64,000 nucleotides of DNA from Pedobacter sp. PACM 27299. Lineage in GTDB: Bacteria; Bacteroidota; Bacteroidia; Sphingobacteriales; Sphingobacteriaceae. The stretch lies in assembly GCF_001412655.1 (NCBI RefSeq), contig NZ_CP012996.1, positions 5,456,001 through 5,520,000 of the forward strand, written 5' to 3'. The notes beneath the pieces were generated by a model. The model searched no databases, was not told the DNA's origin, and saw only the letters and a list, made by a program, of their open reading frames with translations. Shown here piece after piece: positions 8,995-17,979 of the stretch; the first letter of the stretch is position 1, and the number at the start of each line of letters is the position of its first letter. The translations under genes were made by a program, and so were the position numbers.

Positions 8995-9570
8995 ATGTTA
9001 TTCAGCGAACAAAATTACAGAAGAGGAGAGTTTTGCGGGAGTATAGAGGTAATTTGCGGCTCTATGTTTTCAGGTAAAACAGAAGAATTATTAAGAAGAT
9101 TAAAGCGTGCAACGATCGCTAAATTAAAAGTAGAAATCTTCAAACCCGCTACTGATACCCGATATGATGATCGTGATGTTGTTTCCCACGACAGGAATTC
9201 TATTCCTTCTACTCCGGTAGAGAATTCTGCTGCCATTCTATTATTAGATACCGACGTGCAAGTGGTAGGCATCGATGAAGCGCAGTTTTTTGATGAAAAT
9301 CTTCCTGAAGTCTGCAATATTCTAGCGCAGCGCGGCATCCGTGTCATTGTTGCTGGTCTGGACATGGACTTCAGTGGAAAACCATTTGGGCCAATGCCAA
9401 ATCTGATGGCCATTGCAGAACTGGTGACCAAAGTTAATGCGATATGCGTACGTTGCGGCAGTCCCGCAGCCTATTCTTACCGTACCGTAGCCGATCAATC
9501 AAAAGTCCTTCTGGGAGAGAAAGATAGCTATGAACCAAGATGTCGCCCCTGCTTCCATGCCAAGGACTAA
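8995..9570 (+). CDS. tdk: Thymidine kinase (type II)
   Basis: The enzyme phosphorylates thymidine to dTMP in the salvage pathway. The P-loop GSMFSGKT lies at residues 22-29. The Walker-B-like IDEAQFF carries the presumed catalytic Glu95. Structural zinc ligands are Cys151, Cys154, Cys183 and Cys186. The lasso region contains the expected SYRT segment. The length of 191 residues is normal for the type II family. It stands alone and is divergent from the upstream hypothetical. Confidence 0.96.
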   Translation: MLFSEQNYRRGEFCGSIEVICGSMFSGKTEELLRRLKRATIAKLKVEIFKPATDTRYDDRDVVSHDRNSIPSTPVENSAAILLLDTDVQVVGIDEAQFFDENLPEVCNILAQRGIRVIVAGLDMDFSGKPFGPMPNLMAIAELVTKVNAICVRCGSPAAYSYRTVADQSKVLLGEKDSYEPRCRPCFHAKD

Positions 9571-9581
9571 TCTGTCTTAAA

Positions 9582-9613
9582 TTGGCTTATCATCATATAA
9601 TTCCCGACCTTTG
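9582..9613 (+). promoter_or_regulatory. Promoter of the FemAB-like gene
   Basis: TTG at 9582-9584 is followed after 21 bp by GACCTTTG at 9606-9613, one mismatch from TAnnTTTG. The TTG at 9611 that could be read as a start codon is part of this box, which favours the ATG at 9632. Confidence 0.5.
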
Positions 9614-9631
9614 CGGTTGGAAAGGAAAAAG

Positions 9632-10753
9632 ATGAATATAGCCATTGACAAAAAAGACATTAAAGAAGTTTATGAGACTTCAATAGTTCAGCAAACTGCA
9701 TTCTGGTCGGAAGTAAAAACCCAACAAGGCCTCCAATCTAAAGCATTCAATTTTAAAGTCGGCAATGAAGACATTTATCATGATGCTTTAACGAATACTT
9801 ATACGCATGCTGATTTTCTGGTATTACTTCAGCCCCTGGATAGCGAACATAGCATCGCTTATGTTCCTTATGGGCCGGAGATCGAACCTAATGAAGAATA
9901 CCAGGGGAAATTCCTCGAAGAATTGTCGGAGAATCTCCGCGCACATCTTCCAAAAAAATGCATTTTGATCAGGTATGACCTGGCCTGGGAATCCCATTGG
10001 GCAAAAGAAAATGACAGCTTTGATGAGTCTGGCATCTGGAACGGTCCGCCGGAAAAGAAATACCAGGAGTTCCGATTTAATTTCAATACGACAAACTGGA
10101 ACCTGAAAAAGGCAAATTCAGATATTCTACCTTCAAACACCATTTTCCTTGATCTGCAAAAAGACGAAAGCACTTTACTGAATTCCATGAAGCCTAAAAC
10201 GAGGTACAACATCAACCTGTCTCATAGAAAAGGAGTAAATGTGACCAGAGTAGGCATGGAAAACCTCCATGTGTGGTACGCATTATATCAGGAAACTGCC
10301 ATCAGAAACCGCATACATATCAATGATATTGAATATTTCAGAACGGTACTTTCTGCACGTGCTGAGGATACAGCTTCGCCGGCAGAGGTAGAACTTTTAT
10401 TAGCCGATAGCGATGGACAACCATTGGCAGCCATGTTTCTTGTGATTGCCGGACAAAGAGGTACCTATCTTTATGGGGCTTCCTCTTCCAGTAACCGGAA
10501 TTATATGGCCACGTATGCCTTGCAATGGGAAGCAATGAAAATCGCTAAGAACAAAGGATGTCTGGAATACGACTTCTTTGGCGTGGCACCGCAGCCAGAT
10601 CCCGCTCATCCATTATACGGTTTGTATAAGTTTAAAACTGGATTTGGAGGGGAGTTATACCATAGAATGGGCTGCTGGGATTATCCACTGGATGCAGCGC
10701 AATACCACCGTTTTATTGCCACAGAAATGCAAAGCCAGGGCTATCACCTTTAG
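9632..10753 (+). CDS. FemAB/FmhB-like peptidyltransferase (GNAT fold)
   Basis: The protein resembles the lipid II:glycine glycyltransferase (FemABX) family, which uses aminoacyl-tRNA to add amino acids to peptidoglycan precursors; many homologues in Gram-negative bacteria have unknown acceptors. The visible family signature runs from MKPKTRYNI (near residue 180), through YLYGASSS, to the C-terminal YDFFGVAP and GLYKFKTGFGG. The ATG at 9632 is preceded by the purine-rich AAAGGAAAAAG, a good ribosome-binding site, and gives 373 residues; the upstream TTG start falls in the promoter. It has no signal peptide and is a single-gene unit closed by the long terminator at 10855. Confidence 0.85.
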   Translation: MNIAIDKKDIKEVYETSIVQQTAFWSEVKTQQGLQSKAFNFKVGNEDIYHDALTNTYTHADFLVLLQPLDSEHSIAYVPYGPEIEPNEEYQGKFLEELSENLRAHLPKKCILIRYDLAWESHWAKENDSFDESGIWNGPPEKKYQEFRFNFNTTNWNLKKANSDILPSNTIFLDLQKDESTLLNSMKPKTRYNINLSHRKGVNVTRVGMENLHVWYALYQETAIRNRIHINDIEYFRTVLSARAEDTASPAEVELLLADSDGQPLAAMFLVIAGQRGTYLYGASSSSNRNYMATYALQWEAMKIAKNKGCLEYDFFGVAPQPDPAHPLYGLYKFKTGFGGELYHRMGCWDYPLDAAQYHRFIATEMQSQGYHL

Positions 10754-10854
10754 ATGATGGCAATCACTTTTAGAAAGAACAGGTGATCACTTCTAAAACA
10801 CTGATGATGACAATAAGCAAATAGATCATCAAAAAATGCTAGCAAACTATCTCT

Positions 10855-10918
10855 AATAACAGCTTAAAAAAAATGTCCTTTGAAAAATTTCAAAGGACAT
10901 TTTTTTTAAGCTGTTATT
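10855..10918. terminator. Bidirectional terminator with 31-bp perfect arms
   Basis: Arms 10855-10885 and 10888-10918 are perfectly complementary over 31 bp with only two central bases. Each arm carries an 8-base A/T run, so the structure can end transcription from both sides. It lies between the convergent FemAB-like gene (ending 10753) and the last gene of PUL 1 (ending 10943). Confidence 0.85.
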
Positions 10919-10942
10919 CAATTCAGGGAGCCTTCCAGGTCA

Positions 10943-13009
10943 TTACTGAAGTTCCCAAATACAGGTATCTACTAACGTGCTGCCAGCAGATTTCCCTTTT
11001 ACCAGGATCTCATTTCTCCCTTTATTCAGCTTCACATTTTCCCAGATCACCGTGTTCATCGCATTCTTTTTCTTTTTACCCATGCTTTTCCCATTGATCC
11101 AAAGTTCTGCATCTGGTAAATTACTAAAGATTTTTACTGGTGTGACTGCTTTGATACGCATTGTATTTCTTCTGGAAGTAATGTAAACCATCGGCTCCGG
11201 GTTCCAGTTTGCTTTATAAAAATAGAAAGCATCCTTTTTAATCTTGCGATCGTAAGTCACCAGTCCTTTATCATTAATGCCATTGTTGTCGCCTTCCGTT
11301 CGGATTGCGGAACCAAAATCTGCGAGGACCCAGATAAATTTACCCCAGATATAAGGACGTTTCTTCAGTTCTTCCCAATGTTTTTCATGGAATGCCGTTT
11401 GCCATTCTTCCGGATGAAAGCGCCCCTTTGCTTCCGGAGCAGCTAATTCTTCGATGTGTTTGAAGGGACTCGCCCCTGCACCATACTCTGAGATAGAAAT
11501 GGGCTTAGCAGGTAAGGCTTTATGCGTTTGATCTGCCCATTTGGCCACCTGATCAAAGCTGCCACCATACCAGCCGAAATATTGATTCCAGCCCATCAGG
11601 TCTGTCAGGTCAGTGAAATTAGCCGCCCCCAGGTTAGAAGCCAATGTGGTCAATCTTTCCGGATCTTCGGCTTTCGCCAATTCATTCAGTTCTTTAATAA
11701 AGGGCTGTGGATCATCGTAATTGAGTTTTAGCTCATTGAATAAGCCCCAAAAACATACCGAAGGGTGGTTGTAATTCTGACGGATCAGTTCTTTCAGCAT
11801 CTTCTTTGTGTTTTCTTCCAGCTGCAGATCTTTCACATAGCCGGTTCCAGTGTATCCTCCTGGGCCCACAAATGGAATCTCTGACCACAATACCATTCCA
11901 TTGTGATCACATAAATCGTAGAAATGCTTGCTATGCGGATAATGGGTAAGCCTTGCAGCTGTTGCTCCCATTTCTTTCATCAGCTCCATATCCTGATCAT
12001 GATCTGCATCGGTTAAGGCAGAACCTTTCCCAGACCAGTCTTCATGCCTTCCTGCACCATATAAATCCAGGTATTTTCCATTCAGGAAAAAACCTTTATC
12101 TGGGTCTACGCGGTAGTAGCGAAAACCCAGAGGCTGAGAGACATGATCAATTACTTTTCCATCCTGAAGCAGGTCTACAGCAACATTATACAAATAAGGA
12201 TCGGCTTTACCATTCCACAAATGTGGATTTAGGAGGTGCATTTGTGTCTTAAATTGAGTGGCAGCTCCAGCACCTTCTCCTGCATTTACAGGATGAGTGA
12301 TGGAACGTATTTCCTTTCCTGCATGATCAAAAAGGGTAATTTTAAGGCTTAGATTTTTGGCATCGGACAAAGACAATTTTGTCAGGATTTCCAGATCAGC
12401 GGAGTTCTCAGAAACGGCCTTTTGCGTCAGGTACACGCCAGAAGAACCATAATCCAGCGGACTGATGCAGTTTTTTTCTGTGACGATCAAAGAGACCGGA
12501 CGGTGCAGACCACCATAAATATTGAAATCACCATGCAATGGAATCACATCTAAACGGTAAGCATTGCTCACCTGAACGGCGATGGAATTATGACCTGGCT
12601 TCACATCATCGGTAATTTCTACTGCAAATCCGGTATAACCACCTTTATGTTCCGCAACTGCTTTGTTGTTTATAAATACCGTGGCCACACTATTGGCACC
12701 TTCGAAATAAAGGAATAGTCTTTTAGCGCCCCATTCGTTTGGAACATTCAGACTATTCTCATAAATCGCCGAACTGCGTTTGTATTCTGCCAGCCCTTCC
12801 AATACCTCATTGGCATTCCAGGTATGTGGCAGATTGACGGTTTCTTTTTTGATGCCTTGTTCAAAGTTATATGCAAAATAAAATTGCCAGTTGGCATTAA
12901 ATGGAATGGTTTCCCTCCCATTTAATGCACTAGAAACAGGTTTTGCTGTCGTCACAGCCAGTTGAAATAAAAAGAAAAGGATCGTGGCAATAATTTTTTG
13001 TCGATGCAT
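10943..13009 (-). CDS. Glycoside hydrolase family 2 protein (beta-galactosidase-like)
   Basis: A signal peptide (about residues 1-22) exports the enzyme to the periplasm or surface. The GH2 order is clear: sugar-binding jelly-roll (about 35-175), immunoglobulin-like domain (about 185-300), and TIM barrel (about 300-600), then a short C-terminal beta domain. The acid/base is predicted as Glu426 in FWGLFNE and the nucleophile as Glu508 in ISISEYG. GH2 members include beta-galactosidases, beta-glucuronidases and beta-mannosidases; the sequence alone does not fix the sugar. It is the last gene of the PUL 1 operon, 4 bp after the preceding stop, so it is co-transcribed. Confidence 0.93.
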   Translation of the reverse strand: MHRQKIIATILFFLFQLAVTTAKPVSSALNGRETIPFNANWQFYFAYNFEQGIKKETVNLPHTWNANEVLEGLAEYKRSSAIYENSLNVPNEWGAKRLFLYFEGANSVATVFINNKAVAEHKGGYTGFAVEITDDVKPGHNSIAVQVSNAYRLDVIPLHGDFNIYGGLHRPVSLIVTEKNCISPLDYGSSGVYLTQKAVSENSADLEILTKLSLSDAKNLSLKITLFDHAGKEIRSITHPVNAGEGAGAATQFKTQMHLLNPHLWNGKADPYLYNVAVDLLQDGKVIDHVSQPLGFRYYRVDPDKGFFLNGKYLDLYGAGRHEDWSGKGSALTDADHDQDMELMKEMGATAARLTHYPHSKHFYDLCDHNGMVLWSEIPFVGPGGYTGTGYVKDLQLEENTKKMLKELIRQNYNHPSVCFWGLFNELKLNYDDPQPFIKELNELAKAEDPERLTTLASNLGAANFTDLTDLMGWNQYFGWYGGSFDQVAKWADQTHKALPAKPISISEYGAGASPFKHIEELAAPEAKGRFHPEEWQTAFHEKHWEELKKRPYIWGKFIWVLADFGSAIRTEGDNNGINDKGLVTYDRKIKKDAFYFYKANWNPEPMVYITSRRNTMRIKAVTPVKIFSNLPDAELWINGKSMGKKKKNAMNTVIWENVKLNKGRNEILVKGKSAGSTLVDTCIWELQ

Positions 13010-13013
13010 TATG

Positions 13014-14597
13014 TTAATTTTTATAGAAGCCTAACTCGGCAAATTGTGCGAATTGTTCGCCATCCCAGCTTGATTTCGCCAGGATTTTAAAATATCTGAA
13101 GCTCAATGGTGCTTGAAAAGCAAAGTTTTGAATCGACCCTAGTTTAGGGATTTGTAAGGTGGAGGCCAGGCTGAAATTGATGCCGTCTGTACTGTATAAG
13201 ATATCTACGTCCTTAATCGCGCGTCTATCGCCATTTAAAATAGTAAAGCCATCCAGGGTTTTAAGCTGTCCCAGATCTACCGTAATAAAATGCGGGTAAC
13301 TTGCTGCCGGTGCTACAGACCATTGGCTATGCCATCCGGTTGATAAGTTGTTGTCGATCACATTTGCTGCAACAGCAGTAGTTTGCTGGGAGCTGAAAGC
13401 GGCTATAGACCAGCCTGCTTTACTGATTTCATTTTTAGTACTGAATTCCAGAACTGGTAAAGCGTTCACAAATTTATAGGCATAGCTATTCTGTGTGACT
13501 GTTCCATTATCGTGGACTAATTTTAAGCGCAATTCATAAGGACTAGCGTCTTTATATTTAAAATCAGCAATTGGCATTTCTACATAAAAGCTGTCTGTTC
13601 CAATCGCTTTAGATTCCCAGGTTACCGCATTATAATCTTTGTTTGCACCTACCCCTTCATTATTTACATTCGGATCATTGTAATACACGATGCTGTTTAC
13701 TTTCGTATCACTGGTAAATCTACCGGAAAGTACAATAGCTGATTTTGTGGTCGAATAATCCGCGTGAATCCTGGTTACCCTGGCATTCACAGCCCCGTAA
13801 TAAGTTTTACTCTCGTTGTTAAAAATCTGGTTGACATTTAGAATGGCACAATCTGTAGCAGTCAGGAAGGTATTTGATTTCCCTAGCGTCCCATTTCCTG
13901 CCCACATTAAAGCCATACCAAGTGTTGCATTTTCAGAAACTTTCTGGCAATTGTGCGGTAGGTTCAATCCATGGCCCAGCTCATGTACCAATCCGCCGAA
14001 CCAAACACTGAAACGATTGCCTTCAGTATCAGTTTTTCCAAGATTTTTGATATCTAATCCTTCATAATCTAATGCGAAGCACCATCTTCCCAAACCAAAG
14101 AACGGCCCGCCATCAGGCGTTCCATCTGGCCTGAAACTATATCGCGGTAAGATCACCAGTGTATGGTCACTTGTTTTTTCTGTGGGATGCGCGGTAAAGT
14201 AGGCGTTAATCTCCGCCTGTACATTTCCAACACCATTAGAATAGGAGTAATCACTTTTTGGTTTTGTACCTCTGATGGTGGTAATTTTTACGCGGTTAAT
14301 GTTCAGATCGGCAAACATTCCAAATGTTTTATTTGGATATCCGTTGCGCAGCATTTCCTGTTTCATGTAGTTCTGTGTCCATAGCATTAGCTCACTTAAA
14401 CGCTTTTCATACGCAGGAAGCGTATCAAGGTCGTTGGGCACAAAATAAACAAGGTTCAGATTACGCGACTGCGGACTGGTGTATACCGTGTCTGTGCTAA
14501 CTTCTAACGCAGTTACGTCTGTTGCCACTTGAGATTTCTTGCACGCAAAGAGGCTAGTTGCCAGTAATAGGCAAAGTGTTAAAGTTTTGGTTCTCAT
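13014..14597 (-). CDS. Lipoprotein metzincin-like metalloprotease with discoidin (F5/8C) domain
   Basis: A lipoprotein signal ends at Cys19 (LFAC). The zinc motif HELGHGLNLPH (205-215) has the HExxHxxxxxH spacing of metzincins, although the usual glycine at position 8 of the motif is Asn212. Methionines at 228 and 231 could form the Met-turn. The C-terminal 135 residues look like an F5/8 type C domain (VIDNNLSTGWHSQW, VDLGQLKTLDGFTILNG, ending with the typical AELGFY), which usually binds carbohydrates. It sits inside the PUL 1 operon, so a role in trimming a glycoprotein or proteoglycan substrate is plausible. That is inference. Confidence 0.82.
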   Translation of the reverse strand: MRTKTLTLCLLLATSLFACKKSQVATDVTALEVSTDTVYTSPQSRNLNLVYFVPNDLDTLPAYEKRLSELMLWTQNYMKQEMLRNGYPNKTFGMFADLNINRVKITTIRGTKPKSDYSYSNGVGNVQAEINAYFTAHPTEKTSDHTLVILPRYSFRPDGTPDGGPFFGLGRWCFALDYEGLDIKNLGKTDTEGNRFSVWFGGLVHELGHGLNLPHNCQKVSENATLGMALMWAGNGTLGKSNTFLTATDCAILNVNQIFNNESKTYYGAVNARVTRIHADYSTTKSAIVLSGRFTSDTKVNSIVYYNDPNVNNEGVGANKDYNAVTWESKAIGTDSFYVEMPIADFKYKDASPYELRLKLVHDNGTVTQNSYAYKFVNALPVLEFSTKNEISKAGWSIAAFSSQQTTAVAANVIDNNLSTGWHSQWSVAPAASYPHFITVDLGQLKTLDGFTILNGDRRAIKDVDILYSTDGINFSLASTLQIPKLGSIQNFAFQAPLSFRYFKILAKSSWDGEQFAQFAELGFYKN

Positions 14598-14661
14598 AAA
14601 ATTGGTTTAGGGATGATTGTTTGATTATCTAAATATCCATATATAGTTTAAATATAATAAA

Positions 14662-16113
14662 TCAGAGCATTTTTTCAAGATTCAACACCTTTATGAAACT
14701 CCAGGGAAATTCCTTCAAGTTCTTTTTCTTTATTACAGGCTCTTGTTTAACATTTAGTAGTTGATCTTTTCCAGAAATATTTCCTTTGAACACGTTACCT
14801 GTCCAGGTTAGGACGGCATATTGTTTTGCAGATTTGGCGAAAACCCCTGTCGCTAATCCTTGATATGCGAAAATATTACCTTCCAGCACCACGTTTTTAG
14901 GGACACCATGTTCGATGTCTATCAGTTCCATTCTCACAGAATCCTGTCCACTATTGTAAAAAATATTATTGCTGATTTGAGTATCATCTGTGACTAAAGC
15001 AAAATTGAACAGACGTTTGCGTTTATTGCCATCGTTTATACTCAGGTTATTCCTGATGATGCTATTGGTGGTCATTTTACTTTTCGCATTAATCGCATCC
15101 GAAATTACCAGCATAAAGCCACCATCATTGTCATGGCTATAGTTGTTCTGAATAATGGTATTATTGCAATTCCCATCGATGTCAAATGATTGCCCATCAT
15201 TAGACCAATCCAGGTTTTTCGTAAAAGCGACTTCATTGTATTGAATGATGGTATTATCGCTGCTATGCGGCCAAATACCAACTGCATTGTCTTTAGCACG
15301 GGTTCTGATATGAAACAACTTATTGTGCTCTATTAAAGAACCATCAAATGCTTTGACAACAATCCCGTCTCCGCCAATATCTTCCAGGGTACAGCCGCGA
15401 ATGATTAAATTTTTATTTGGAAACCATTGGTCACGAAAGGCAAAAGTTCCATTCCCACGAATTCCGTTTCTATCCACTTTAACCACTTTACAATTTTCGA
15501 TCAGCAGGTTTTCAATATTACTCGGTTTTGGTCCCTGACAATCCCAGAAAATTCCGTTTCCTTCATTGCTTCCCTTTTTATTGTCTCCATTAATGTCATG
15601 CACATACAGATTAGAAAGTCGGATGTTACTGATCGTCCCAATATTTTCGGCAAGAATACGGACCCCTGTAGGACCTGTTTTCTGCGCTTTGACTGAAGCA
15701 TCATAATTAGAGATGTCTAAATTTTCCAATGCAATATTGCTGATATTCTTTAACAGTATAGCATCTTTAAACTGACCTTCCGCAGCGATAGCCGGTAGGT
15801 CACCTTTCCCATAAGCAGTAAAAACAATCGGGCTTTCCTTCGTTCCGGAACCCTGAGGCAGCAATTGCCCTTTCCATTTGCCACCTCTTTTAAAAGCAAC
15901 ACGATCACCAGGGGTAAACGTTTGTGTATTTACTTTACGTAATGATTTCCAGGCTAATTTTTGTGACTTTCCGGAATAGTCATCATTACCATACTCACTA
16001 TCCACATAATACTTACTCTTGCTGATCAAATTCTGAGCTTTTGTTGTGGAGCTTACTCCAGCAAAAAAGAACACAGCTATCAAACATGAAAACAGGAATT
16101 TATCTCTCATCAT
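14662..16113 (-). CDS. Secreted right-handed parallel beta-helix protein (candidate polysaccharide lyase/hydrolase)
   Basis: A signal peptide (about residues 1-26) is followed by the opening YYVDSEYGNDDYSGKS, typical of beta-helix carbohydrate enzymes. The rest shows repeated short strands of the type NIxLENLDISN and NTIIQYNEV, including Asn ladders, consistent with about ten coils. Families with this fold include pectate and alginate lyases, chondroitinase B and GH28-type hydrolases. I cannot assign one and see no unmistakable catalytic motif. It lies in PUL 1 between a susD gene and the metalloprotease gene, downstream of an internal hairpin. Confidence 0.82.
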   Translation of the reverse strand: MMRDKFLFSCLIAVFFFAGVSSTTKAQNLISKSKYYVDSEYGNDDYSGKSQKLAWKSLRKVNTQTFTPGDRVAFKRGGKWKGQLLPQGSGTKESPIVFTAYGKGDLPAIAAEGQFKDAILLKNISNIALENLDISNYDASVKAQKTGPTGVRILAENIGTISNIRLSNLYVHDINGDNKKGSNEGNGIFWDCQGPKPSNIENLLIENCKVVKVDRNGIRGNGTFAFRDQWFPNKNLIIRGCTLEDIGGDGIVVKAFDGSLIEHNKLFHIRTRAKDNAVGIWPHSSDNTIIQYNEVAFTKNLDWSNDGQSFDIDGNCNNTIIQNNYSHDNDGGFMLVISDAINAKSKMTTNSIIRNNLSINDGNKRKRLFNFALVTDDTQISNNIFYNSGQDSVRMELIDIEHGVPKNVVLEGNIFAYQGLATGVFAKSAKQYAVLTWTGNVFKGNISGKDQLLNVKQEPVIKKKNLKEFPWSFIKVLNLEKML

Positions 16114-16178
16114 CTACTTTGTATAACAGATCACCGATCTCTTTATTTTAAATTAAATTTATTGCCGTTAAAGTACTT

Positions 16179-16207
16179 AAAAGAGACGAAGAACCTTCGT
16201 CTCTTTT
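16179..16207 (-). terminator. Internal hairpin/attenuator between susD and the enzyme genes
   Basis: A 12-bp perfect stem (16179-16190 and 16196-16207) with a 5-nt loop and an A4/T4-flanked base lies 10 bp after the susD stop and before the beta-helix gene, within one operon direction. It could act as a partial terminator that keeps enzyme expression below transporter expression, or as a 3' mRNA stabiliser. Confidence 0.65.
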
Positions 16208-16216
16208 GAAGAACGC

Positions 16217-17959
16217 CTACCAGCCCGGATTTTGCACAAACTTTGGCGACTTGGCCATTTCTGATTCTGGAATTGGGAATAGATAAAATGCAGGTCGGAA
16301 AAAATGCGGTTTAATATCTATCACTTCATAAGTCAGCGCATTTCCTGTTTTAGTAATTTTCATTCCTTTAAGCATGACATTATCGGTGACCTCTGCAATT
16401 TTCCATCTTCTCACATCCCAAACACGGTGTTCTTCCAATGCCAATTCTACCCTGCGCTCATTCTGAATCACCAGACGCATCTCTGCTTTGCTGATTCCTG
16501 ATTTAAGGCCATAATTATCATCTAAACCTGGTAAAATCCCTGCACGTTTTCTAATTTGAATCAGGGTAGCATACACCTCGCTGGTTGGCCCTTGATATTC
16601 ATTCAGTGCTTCTGCATAATTCAACAGAATTTCGGCGTATCTGATCAATGGATAACAACGGTCGGTATTACCACCACCATCTTCTACCATCATCTTTCTC
16701 CAGTAGTATCCTGGAATCGCAATTGGTCCTGTTGCTGCCGGACCATCGGGACTGGCGCCTACAAATGTATTTACCGCCACCATTGCATTGCTGCTTGTCA
16801 GGAAAAACGTGGCGCCATTGTAAATGATACTGTTTCCAAAGCGAGGGTCACGTTTCACATAAGGATCATTAGGGTTGTATCCGGAAGCAGGATCGGTAAT
16901 CGGCAATCCATTTTCCATTCCAAAAGCATCTACCAATTGCTGTGTTGGCGCACTGGATTTTCCACTGCCTGCTCTGGAAGTTGGCAACAAGTTATTTTCA
17001 TATTCTCTGTTGGGAGCTTTCATTGCTCCGAACAAATATTCTCTGTTGTAACGGGTTAAAAACACACTGTAAAAACCATATCCTCTACGCGTAACATTAT
17101 CTTCTCTTAAAACATAAGTACCAGAATTGATGATTTCTTTAGCGGCCTGTGCTGCTTTATTCCAACGTTCCGGATCTATGTTTGCATAACCAGCAATACT
17201 TTTCAATGCTGCATCTGCTGCAATTCCTTCCCCATTAAACAATGGACTTGCTGCGTATAATAACATTCTTGATTTAAGCCCCATGCAGGCACCTTTTGTA
17301 GCGCGCCCATAATCTTGCTGCAGCTGCGTATCGAAGTCTGGTAAATCCGCTGCTGCCGCATTACATTCGTTCACGATATAATCGACACAGTCGCTGTAAC
17401 TGGAGCGTGGCAAATCAATATTATCTGCAATTCCATAATTTACATCACCAATCAAAGGCACGCCTCCATATACTTTTACCAGCTGGAAATAATACCAGGC
17501 GCGTAAAAAACGGGTTTCTGCTTTCAGTTTTTTCTTTAAACCGGCACTCAGAGGACTGCGATCTACATTGCTCAGGAATACATTTGCCCTACGGATATTC
17601 TCCCATGGCAATTTCCAGTTGTTGAGTACTTCAGCTTGTTTTGATACGTTAGTACTGGAGGGCGAAAGTGCACCACTGGCCATTAGAATGGCATCATTTT
17701 GTGGCCCTGTATAGCGAACAGGAATCGCTTCATCTGCCAGCACCGGATGTCCTCCACCTTCCCACCTATTGGCATCAAAGTTAAATCCGACATTCGTGTA
17801 AAGTCTGGTTAAAAAAGCAATTGTACGTACACTATCTGTAAAAGTAGTGGTTTCATTGAGGTCGCTGGCCAGTTTTGCATCAAGGAAGCCTCCTTTTTTA
17901 CAAGCCCCTGCCATCAGCAGAAATACTGCCATCACCAGGTGTATAAATTTTATCTTCAT
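16217..17959 (-). CDS. SusD/RagB family nutrient-binding outer-membrane lipoprotein
   Basis: The lipoprotein signal ends at Cys20 (LLMAGAC). SusD proteins are surface glycan-binding lids of the paired SusC transporter. Family traits include the ETRFLRAWYYFQLVKVYGGVPL TPR segment, the YAEILLNYAEALNE segment and the C-terminal NERRVELALEEHRVWDVRRWK, ending in the usual NPGW. The length of 580 residues is normal. It is 21 bp downstream of its SusC partner in PUL 1. Confidence 0.95.
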   Translation of the reverse strand: MKIKFIHLVMAVFLLMAGACKKGGFLDAKLASDLNETTTFTDSVRTIAFLTRLYTNVGFNFDANRWEGGGHPVLADEAIPVRYTGPQNDAILMASGALSPSSTNVSKQAEVLNNWKLPWENIRRANVFLSNVDRSPLSAGLKKKLKAETRFLRAWYYFQLVKVYGGVPLIGDVNYGIADNIDLPRSSYSDCVDYIVNECNAAAADLPDFDTQLQQDYGRATKGACMGLKSRMLLYAASPLFNGEGIAADAALKSIAGYANIDPERWNKAAQAAKEIINSGTYVLREDNVTRRGYGFYSVFLTRYNREYLFGAMKAPNREYENNLLPTSRAGSGKSSAPTQQLVDAFGMENGLPITDPASGYNPNDPYVKRDPRFGNSIIYNGATFFLTSSNAMVAVNTFVGASPDGPAATGPIAIPGYYWRKMMVEDGGGNTDRCYPLIRYAEILLNYAEALNEYQGPTSEVYATLIQIRKRAGILPGLDDNYGLKSGISKAEMRLVIQNERRVELALEEHRVWDVRRWKIAEVTDNVMLKGMKITKTGNALTYEVIDIKPHFFRPAFYLFPIPESEMAKSPKFVQNPGW

Positions 17960-17979
17960 GGTCTTGAGAATTTTTTTCG

